Of a stretch of DNA of 64,000 bases, positions 57,989-64,000 are shown piece by piece. The translations under genes and the position numbers were made by a program. Numbering within the stretch: the first letter of the stretch is position 1; each line of letters begins with the position of its first letter. The notes beneath the pieces are model-generated. The model ran no database searches. It was not told where the DNA came from and saw only the letters and a program-made list of their open reading frames with translations. Origin of the DNA: Opitutus sp. (GTDB lineage: Bacteria > Verrucomicrobiota > Verrucomicrobiia > Opitutales > Opitutaceae); contig JACEUQ010000001.1 in assembly GCA_024998815.1 (NCBI GenBank), positions 434,001-498,000 of the forward strand. The letters run 5' to 3'.

Positions 57989-59795
57989 GAGCCTGTCCCA
58001 AATTTCCGGATTTTTAAAAAGTGCGCAGAGGTCCATTGGGATTGCGGGCGAACGAGGTGGCACGAATCACCCCAGCGACGTTAAACGGCGGCCCGAATCG
58101 ATTTTTCCCGCCCCCAAGCGCGGTAGTAAGGTACGGCAAAGCCGGGGCGAGCCCCAGGGTTATTCACATTTTTGCCGGAAAATTGAATTAAGCGGCCAGC
58201 GGAAGTGTTATTTCCTCGGCAAGGATTCGTGACACCAGCCAGAGGTTGTGACCGAGTACACTCCAACCCACCGAACGGTAGCGGTTGGCAAACCCTTTAC
58301 AGCGCAAGCGTCCGCCGAGGCGTTGTTTGAGGATCGCAATGCGCGCTTCGGTCGCCGAACGGCGCCGCTGCAATTGGGCGAAGCGTTTTTCGCTCAAACG
58401 CTCCTTGAGCGCGTGCGGATCACGCGGGCATACCGCATCGTAAACGTCTTGTTGCTTGAGCATTGCGGAAGTTTTTTTGGTGGCGAAGCCGCGGTCGGTG
58501 CCGACCGCGCTAATCGGCGCACTCAGGTCAAAGCGGTTCTGCCGCGCCAGGCTTTCCTCGAGTTGGCACCATTCTGCCGGAGCCGCGCCCTGGTAGAGTT
58601 GCCAGTCGGTGATTAAACCGGAGAGCGCCTCGCTCAACAGCAACGAGTTGCCAAACTCGACTTGGCTCCCTGCTTTGCCGCGAACCAGTACGTTCACATC
58701 AAGTTCATGCACGCTGAGGATCTTTTGGTCGTTGGGCACCGGGCGTCCGCCGATGATGCGCTCGTGGGCCTGCTTGATGACGGCGGGCAGTTGGCCGAGC
58801 ATAGCGTCGATGCGGGTGGTTATCCGCTTGGTTTGGCGTTGGCTGTAATGGGTTTGGCTATACTTCTGCGCCAACAGGTCGCGGTGGCGGCGGGCATGTT
58901 CTCCGATCGTGCGTAACAGCGTCTTCATCTTGCGCAGGATCTGTTTACGCGCGCGCTTGGCGTCGTTGCGGCGGCCTGCGTGGGTCATTGACATGCACAA
59001 CTTGTTCATCTGCTTGGCAAAGCACTCCGGCTCTTCAGGCATACGGTGGAGCAGTCCAGCGCGGCGGATTAAAATCATGGCCTTGAGCAAAGTCTTGGAC
59101 ACATCACGCAACAGCACCCAGTCCACCGGGAAGTGGATGTTGGTCTCCAAGCACGTGCCGTCGATGAGGCAAACATCCATGTCCAGCGGCGCGCTCAACC
59201 CGAGTTCAGTGGCGCGATCCTTCTCGCCGCACATCTCCACCAACACTTGCCCCATCCAGCGCACCTGTTCGGCGGTGAAAAACTTCGAGGCCCGCTCCAG
59301 CACACTTTTGGACGCCCCCTTGATTCCCTCAAGCGTGCGAACACCGCAAAAATCCGCCAGTAAATCACTTGAGGCAATGCTACGGGAAAGCTCGCGAAAG
59401 GATATGTTGCCCAAATGCACCCGCAACACTTCAAAGCGTAACGCTTTGAGCGCAAACTCCATACGCTGGCGTAGTTGTGCGACACTGGCTTGGCCTGCCC
59501 CCGCCTTGGCAAAGTCCATCGCCATCGTCTCCAAGTGGCTGCCACGCAACAACGCGTCGAGTCCTTCCAATTGCTGGCGAAACTCGGCGTAATCTTTATT
59601 GGCACCGACTGGCGTTAGCGCCGGACGCAACCAGCGTTGCAGGGCAATGGCCGAGGTGGCGGATACGGGTTTTGACTTCATGGCCGATTATAGCGGCTTT
59701 TTTTTGACCAAAACCAGGGAATTACCCCTCTTTAGGCATCATTAAACTTATGCTAATAGTTCACTGCTAGGTTTTTATGCTTTCGGGACAGGCTC
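57989..59795 (-). mobile_element. Insertion sequence, IS1182/ISNCY-like
   Basis: Ends GAGCCTGTCCCAAA and (complement) GAGCCTGTCCCGAAA. A 6-bp duplication TAATTA flanks it (57983-57988 and 59796-59801). Length is 1807 bp, with one transposase gene on the minus strand. The GAGCCTGTC end resembles that of the IS1182-type element at 22764, but the transposases differ clearly. Confidence 0.85.
58188..59681 (-). CDS. DDE transposase, family uncertain
   Basis: Intact 497-residue protein. Probable catalytic residues are Asp in DVCLIDGTCLETNIHFPVD, Asp in ISAVGTDRGFATKK, and Glu in RRSATEARIAILKQ. The tail RLRCKGFANRYRSVGWSVLGHNLWLVSRI is the part I recognise in a group of large transposases annotated as ISNCY or IS1182-like. 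A basic coiled region (about 230-290) is likely to bind DNA. No stop or frameshift is present. Confidence 0.85.
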   Translation of the reverse strand: MKSKPVSATSAIALQRWLRPALTPVGANKDYAEFRQQLEGLDALLRGSHLETMAMDFAKAGAGQASVAQLRQRMEFALKALRFEVLRVHLGNISFRELSRSIASSDLLADFCGVRTLEGIKGASKSVLERASKFFTAEQVRWMGQVLVEMCGEKDRATELGLSAPLDMDVCLIDGTCLETNIHFPVDWVLLRDVSKTLLKAMILIRRAGLLHRMPEEPECFAKQMNKLCMSMTHAGRRNDAKRARKQILRKMKTLLRTIGEHARRHRDLLAQKYSQTHYSQRQTKRITTRIDAMLGQLPAVIKQAHERIIGGRPVPNDQKILSVHELDVNVLVRGKAGSQVEFGNSLLLSEALSGLITDWQLYQGAAPAEWCQLEESLARQNRFDLSAPISAVGTDRGFATKKTSAMLKQQDVYDAVCPRDPHALKERLSEKRFAQLQRRRSATEARIAILKQRLGGRLRCKGFANRYRSVGWSVLGHNLWLVSRILAEEITLPLAA

Positions 59796-60067
59796 TAATT
59801 ATTGGTTAAGAACTTGGAGTGTTTTAAGGTTAGATGGTGGATCGCTACTGACGTGATCACGGTGGTGGTCGGGTTTTAATGCGTTTGAATGCAAAATGGT
59901 ATGAGTTCGCGAGGAGTGTGTTCGAGAAGCGTGTGGCCTTGAGCGTGAGCTCAAGGATGCCGTAACGCTAACATTGACCGCGAATGGGTATTACGAATCT
60001 CGGTGCAGGCCGTGTTACCGCGTTCCCTGCGGCCAACGCAGGGATTCAACCGCTCTGTTTTGAAAAT

Positions 60068-60102
60068 AAAAAAGCCCCGGCTTTTGGCCGGGGCTTTTTT
60101 TG
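60068..60102 (-). terminator. Terminator after nrdA
   Basis: Stem AAGCCCCGGC / GCCGGGGCTT with a short loop. Symmetric A and T runs flank it, so it could act in both directions. It lies 11 bases beyond the nrdA stop. Confidence 0.85.
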
Positions 60103-60112
60103 GGCTGATGGC

Positions 60113-63100
60113 CTACTGGCAGGCTTCGCATTCGCCGCCGTTACGCATCGCTTCGATGCTGCAGGCGTTCTTTTGCTCGGCGGTGAAGACCGGCTTCTGA
60201 GCTGAGAGCTGTGAGCTATTAGCTTTAAGCTCCGCACCCGAGTGGCTGCCGCCGATGTCGCCGCTGTTTTGGCCGCCCAGCGAGCCTTCGCTCACTGCGC
60301 CGCGCATTTCCTTTTTCACGCCCACGGTGGCTTTCTCGATGTTCGAGGCACCGAGCGTGCGCAGGTAATACGTCGTCTTCAGGCCCACGTGCCAGGCTTG
60401 TCGATACATGTGGCTCAAGGTCTTTAGGTCGGGCGTCTTCAGCCAGAGGTTAACCGACTGAGCTTGGTCGATCCACTTCTGGCGGCGGGCTGCGGCCTCC
60501 AGCACCCACTTGAAGTCGATGTCGAAGGCGGTCAGGTACTTGGTTTTCAGGTCGGCTGGGATAGCCTCGATGTCCTTCAGGTCGCCGTCGAAATACTTCA
60601 GGTTATCGATCATCTCCTGGTTCCAGAGTCCGCGGGACTTTAGGTCCTTTACGAGGAACGGATTGAGGACGATGAATTCGCCGGAGAGGTTCGATTTAAC
60701 AAAAAGGTTTTTGTAAGTCGGCTCGATGCACGGGCTGGTCGCGGTGATGTTGGAGATCGTCGCGGTGGGGGCGATGGCCAGCACGTTGCTGTTACGCATG
60801 CCGTGTTTGGCGATCTTGGCGCGCAGGGGCGCCCAATCCATCCGGCCGCCACGGGGAACCTCGACGGTGACGCCGCGCTCTTTTTCCAGCAGATCGATCG
60901 TGTCTTGGGGCAACAGGCCGCGGTCCCACTTAGATCCCTTGTAACTGCTATAAGTACCGCGTTCGGCTGCGAGGTCGGAGCTGGCTTCGTAGGCGTAGTA
61001 GGCGATGGCCTCCATGGCCTCGTCGTTGAACTCGACGGCCTCGGGCGAGGCGAAGGCATGGCCGCGCAGGTATAGCGCGTGGGCCAGGCCCATCACGCCG
61101 AGACCGATCGGGCGGTGGCGACGATTGGAAACCTCGGCCGCCTTGGTCGGGTAGAAGTTGATGTCGATGACGTTGTCCAGGGCGCGCACCGCGGTCTGGA
61201 TCGTCTCTCGCAGCTTCTTGTGGTCGATCTGGCCGTCGGGCAGCAGGTGGTTTTCGAGGATGACCGAGCCGAGATTGCACACGGCGGTCTCGTCGTTGCT
61301 GGTGTTGAGCGTGATCTCGGTGCAGAGATTCGACGAGTGGATGACGCCGACGTGGTCTTGGGGCGAACGGATGTTGCAAGCGTCTTTGAAGGTGATCCAC
61401 GGGTGGCCGGTTTCGAAGAGCATCGAGAGCATCTTTTTCCAGAGATCGAGGGCTTCGATCTTCTGGCTGTAGATTTTGCCCTCGTCGGCGAGCTGCTCGT
61501 AACGCACGTAGGCGTCCTCGAACTTCTTGCCGTAGAGCTCGTGCAGGTCGGGAACCTCGTTGGCGCGGAACAGCGTCCAGTGCGAGCGGGCCTCCATGCG
61601 CTTCATGAACAGGTCGGGAATCCAGTTCGCCGTGTTCATGTCGTGGGTACGGCGGCGGTCGTCGCCGGTGTTCTTGCGCAACTCGAGGAACTCAAAGATG
61701 TCGTTGTGCCAGGATTCCAAATACGCGCAGCCGGAGCCCTTGCGTTTGCCGCCCTGGTTGACGGCGACGAGCTGGTCGTTGTGGAGCTTCAGGAATGGGA
61801 TCACGCCCTGGGATTCGCCGTTGGTGCCGCCGATGTGGGCGCCGGTGCCGCGCACCGCAGTCCAGGAGCCGCCAAGGCCGCCGGCCCACTTGGAGAGCTG
61901 GGCGTTTTCGGCGATGCCGCGGTACATGATGCCCTCCAGGCTGTCGTCCACGTAGTAGAGGTAGCAGGACGAGAGCTGCGAGTGCAGCGTGCCGGAGTTG
62001 AACAACGTGGGCGTGCTGCTGCAGAAGCGGCGGTTTTTGTAGAGCTCGTAAAGGCCTACAACCTTGGCTTCGCGGTCGCCGGGCTCGTCGATGAACAGGC
62101 CCATGGCCACGCGCAGCCAGAAGAACTGGGGCGTCTCGATGCGGCGGGAGGTTTTGCCCGTTTTGTCGATGATCAGGTAACGGTCGTAGATGGTCTGGAT
62201 GCCGAGGAAGTCGAATTCGAGGTCGGCGGTGGGATCGAGAGCGGCACCGAGTTTGTCCAAGTTGAAGGCGAGCAGCTTGGGGTTGAGGCGTTTGATGCTG
62301 ATGCCGTATTCGAGGTATTTTTTAAACGCAGCGACATGGAAGGCGCGCAGTTTAACAATGCCGTCTTTAAGAATGTCCCAGCCGAGGACCTCTTCGTAAA
62401 TGTAGGTGAGCTGGATGCGGCCGGAGAACTTGGCAAAATCGGCGTCCTTTTCGATCAGCGTTTTGGAGTTCAGGACGATGGTCTGGTCTAGGTCCTTTTT
62501 GCTGATCTGGTCGAAGACCGAGCGCAGCAGCTCCTGTTCGATTGCCTCGTTAGACAGGCAGAGATCGAGGCCGATGGAGGCGAAGGCGATGCGGGCCTTC
62601 AGTTCAGAGCGGTTCCAGACGGAGGTCTCGCCGTTGGCGAGTTTGATGACGATCTGGGCGGGTTGCGCGGGAACGCTCGCAGCGGTCGCACCTGCGGCTA
62701 CGGCGGAGTCGTCGGCGGTGGCGCGCTCCTCGTTGCGATGGGCGCGGTAGAGAATGTAGGCCTCAGCGACCTTGAAGTGGCCGGCTTTCATCAGCTCCTC
62801 CTGGACCATGTCTTGGATTTCCTCGATGTGGATAAAGGATTGTTTGGAGGCGGTCACGCGGGCGGAGACCGCTTTAGTGATGGCCATGGCCGAGGTGCTG
62901 TCGGAGTGCAGAGAGAGGAAGGACTTGCGCACTGCGATCTCGATTTTTTGGGCGATGAACGGGACGACCTGCTTGTTGCGGCGGATCACGCGGATGGTGC
63001 CCAGCGCGTGCGGGGCGGGCGTGAGCAGCTTGCGGCTACGGTTGAGCAGGAGGCTCTTGGCGACGTCGTAGGCGTTATTATCAACGAGGGTCTTTTCAAT

Positions 63101-63445
63101 GAGCTCGTAAAGGTCGTTGAGGGAGACGCGCAGGGGCGAAGTGAGCAGGGCCTGGGCGAGCAGATTGGCGGCGATTTCCTTCACGATCCGGCCGACGAAG
63201 GTGCGGGATTCGGGGGTGAAGATGGCGGCACTCTCGCCGCGGGCGAGGTGGACGTTGGTGACTGCGCGGCCGAGGGTGTCGGCGATTTCCGCCAAGTCGA
63301 AGCGCGTCTCCCCCTGGGGCGCGAGCAGTACGATGGACGGCAGCAGCGGGGTGTCGGTGGGGATGCAATCGCGCCAGGCGAATGCCGGCGGGTTTTCGAG
63401 GGAGGAGCGGTTAAGCGCGAGATCGTGGGAGAGGGACGAATTCAT
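60113..63445 (-). CDS. nrdA: Ribonucleoside-diphosphate reductase, large (alpha) subunit, extended
   Basis: Class I reductase subunit that reduces ribonucleoside diphosphates. At 1110 residues it is about 350 longer than E. coli NrdA, all at the N-terminus. A degenerate cone-like segment (about 35-145), a clear ATP-cone (IRVIRRNKQVVPFIAQKIEIAVRKSF, about 150-245) and a third cone-like segment (IVIKLANGETSVWNRSELKARIAFAS, about 262-355) precede the barrel. Active-site residues are Cys494 (SSCYLYY), Cys708 and its Glu in SNLCTEI, and Cys723 (AVCNLGS). The C-terminal CEACQ supplies the redox pair. Chlamydia also has a long NrdA. nrdB lies just upstream. Confidence 0.95.
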   Translation of the reverse strand: MNSSLSHDLALNRSSLENPPAFAWRDCIPTDTPLLPSIVLLAPQGETRFDLAEIADTLGRAVTNVHLARGESAAIFTPESRTFVGRIVKEIAANLLAQALLTSPLRVSLNDLYELIEKTLVDNNAYDVAKSLLLNRSRKLLTPAPHALGTIRVIRRNKQVVPFIAQKIEIAVRKSFLSLHSDSTSAMAITKAVSARVTASKQSFIHIEEIQDMVQEELMKAGHFKVAEAYILYRAHRNEERATADDSAVAAGATAASVPAQPAQIVIKLANGETSVWNRSELKARIAFASIGLDLCLSNEAIEQELLRSVFDQISKKDLDQTIVLNSKTLIEKDADFAKFSGRIQLTYIYEEVLGWDILKDGIVKLRAFHVAAFKKYLEYGISIKRLNPKLLAFNLDKLGAALDPTADLEFDFLGIQTIYDRYLIIDKTGKTSRRIETPQFFWLRVAMGLFIDEPGDREAKVVGLYELYKNRRFCSSTPTLFNSGTLHSQLSSCYLYYVDDSLEGIMYRGIAENAQLSKWAGGLGGSWTAVRGTGAHIGGTNGESQGVIPFLKLHNDQLVAVNQGGKRKGSGCAYLESWHNDIFEFLELRKNTGDDRRRTHDMNTANWIPDLFMKRMEARSHWTLFRANEVPDLHELYGKKFEDAYVRYEQLADEGKIYSQKIEALDLWKKMLSMLFETGHPWITFKDACNIRSPQDHVGVIHSSNLCTEITLNTSNDETAVCNLGSVILENHLLPDGQIDHKKLRETIQTAVRALDNVIDINFYPTKAAEVSNRRHRPIGLGVMGLAHALYLRGHAFASPEAVEFNDEAMEAIAYYAYEASSDLAAERGTYSSYKGSKWDRGLLPQDTIDLLEKERGVTVEVPRGGRMDWAPLRAKIAKHGMRNSNVLAIAPTATISNITATSPCIEPTYKNLFVKSNLSGEFIVLNPFLVKDLKSRGLWNQEMIDNLKYFDGDLKDIEAIPADLKTKYLTAFDIDFKWVLEAAARRQKWIDQAQSVNLWLKTPDLKTLSHMYRQAWHVGLKTTYYLRTLGASNIEKATVGVKKEMRGAVSEGSLGGQNSGDIGGSHSGAELKANSSQLSAQKPVFTAEQKNACSIEAMRNGGECEACQ

Positions 63446-63670
63446 CTAATGGAGACCTGTGTTGAATGAAGAGACGGAACGGATGACTGAGGGGGGCGCG
63501 ATGGCGGCGGAAGAACGGGGCGAGTGCTAGAAGCGGAACGTGGACCAAAGTCGCTGCGGCAGTGAATTTGGTCGAAAAAAGGAGACCGGCTCGGGATTCG
63601 TGAAGGCGAAACCGGAGCCGGTGAATCCCTGTGGACTGACGGGGGGGGGCAGGGGACTGCCAACGAGCGA

Positions 63671-64000
63671 TCAGAGATCGTCGTCCGAGGCGTTGGTGAG
63701 GGCTGAGGATTTTTGGTATTCGGTGACGCGGCCCTCGAAGAAGTTTTGCTCCTTTTTGATGTCCATCATCTCGGCCAGCCAGGGAAGCGGGTTTTTGGCT
63801 CCGGGAGTAAGCGGGGCCAGGCCCACGCCCTCAAGACGGCGGTCGGCGATGTAGTCGATGTAGGTGAGGAATTCGTCGATAGCCAAACCCACGGCGTTCA
63901 CCGGCAGGCAGTCGCGAATGAATTCTTTTTCCAGTTGCACGCCCTCGGCCATGGTGGCGCGGAGCTCTTCCTTGAATTCGGTGGTCCAGATTTCGCGGTT
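63671..64000 (-). CDS. nrdB: Ribonucleoside-diphosphate reductase beta subunit, C-terminal part
   Basis: The frame is open to the window edge; only about 109 C-terminal residues are visible, beginning NREIWTTEFKEELRAT. VQLEKEFIRDCLP, GLAIDEFLTYIDYIADRRLEGVGL and KNPLPWLAEMMDIKKEQNFFEGRVTEYQK are the C-terminal helices of class I NrdB, and the acidic tail binds the alpha subunit. The radical-site residues lie outside the window, so it cannot be told whether this is a tyrosyl or a Chlamydia-type metal cofactor enzyme. A nine-G run (63641-63649) lies in the 225-base gap before nrdA. Confidence 0.93.
   Translation of the reverse strand, partial: NREIWTTEFKEELRATMAEGVQLEKEFIRDCLPVNAVGLAIDEFLTYIDYIADRRLEGVGLAPLTPGAKNPLPWLAEMMDIKKEQNFFEGRVTEYQKSSALTNASDDDL

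Larger units (their letters stand above)
56398..59901. mobile_element. TNA-type miniature element with two IS insertions
   Basis: Ends TACCATTTCGCGTTCAAA and (complement) TACCATTTTGCATTCAAA, flanked by TGA (56395-56397, 59902-59904). Removing the IS4-type element with its 8-bp duplication and the second IS with its 6-bp duplication leaves 219 bp, identical in length to the copy at 24779-24997. Confidence 0.85.
55800..59990. mobile_element. TNA-type element carrying nested insertions, 4191 bp
   Basis: Ends TGCCTATTCGCATTCAA and (complement) TACCCATTCGCGGTCAA, flanked by TTA at 55797-55799 and 59991-59993. The left 600 bases and right 90 bases hold six CTTGAGCTCACGCTCAAG-type palindromes. Into it is inserted a second TNA-type element (56398-59901), which in turn holds two IS elements. 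Without the inner element and its TGA duplication, the outer one is 684 bp. Confidence 0.65.

Noticed and set aside
61079-62491. 470-codon open frame opposite nrdA
   Set aside because: Antisense to catalytic residues of ribonucleotide reductase; base composition alone explains it.

Overview
The window is a GC-rich bacterial chromosome segment that is densely coding and heavily laced with intergenic palindromes and miniature transposable elements. Gene content points to the PVC group, most likely Verrucomicrobiota and perhaps an Opitutaceae-like organism. Supporting features are a plant/Chlamydia-type long IspG, a very long NrdA with tandem ATP-cone-like N-terminal domains, a fused CobA-HemD, a SWIM-SNF2 helicase, and few strong Shine-Dalgarno sequences. 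This placement is inference from gene families; no rRNA or other marker confirms it.

Layout. 1-5.7 kb: DNA repair (ogt), protein targeting (ffh), then rpoZ, smpB-thrB (overlapping), trmL and a secreted hypothetical. 5.9-11.5 kb: a signalling set on the minus strand made of a CHASE3/PAS histidine kinase, an Rcp1-like response regulator and a REC-SpoIIE phosphatase. 11.8-15.9 kb: an accessory stretch of nested miniature elements, two small unknown genes and a group II intron whose reverse transcriptase gene carries a 63-nt stop-containing insert. 16-22.7 kb: typA, ispG and an M3 oligopeptidase. 22.7-26 kb: an IS1182-type element beside a decayed IS1380 transposase that itself holds a 219-bp miniature element. 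26-35.7 kb: a P1B-4 metal ATPase, then L,D-transpeptidase and asd head to head, tRNA-Val, ilvN, ilvC, hemC, cobA-hemD and trpS. 35.9-38.4 kb: small metabolic and redox genes. 38.7-41.1 kb: a conserved gene cut in two by an IS630 element. 41.1-49.1 kb: an ABC exporter, the SNF2 helicase, glycyl-tRNA synthetase and an exported rhodanese. 49.2-53.4 kb: a cheB-cheR-receptor-like operon without cheA or cheW. 54.1-55.8 kb: hsp20 and miaA. 55.8-60 kb: a four-level nest of mobile elements. 60.1-64 kb: nrdA and the end of nrdB.

The most unusual signal is a set of non-coding elements that share termini close to TACCATTTCGCGTTCAA, carry unrelated interiors, and are flanked by 3-bp TNA duplications (TGA, TGA, TCA, TTA, TGA in five cases). 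One copy carries two later IS insertions; subtracting them and their target duplications gives exactly 219 bp, the size of the unoccupied copy. Other notable items are a 23-bp palindrome inserted in frame inside ogt and present twice more between genes, a 150-bp element with 16-bp inverted ends, repeated acidic LWGDD motifs at the tail of the chemoreceptor-like protein, and start codons of asd and an L,D-transpeptidase gene that are one base apart.
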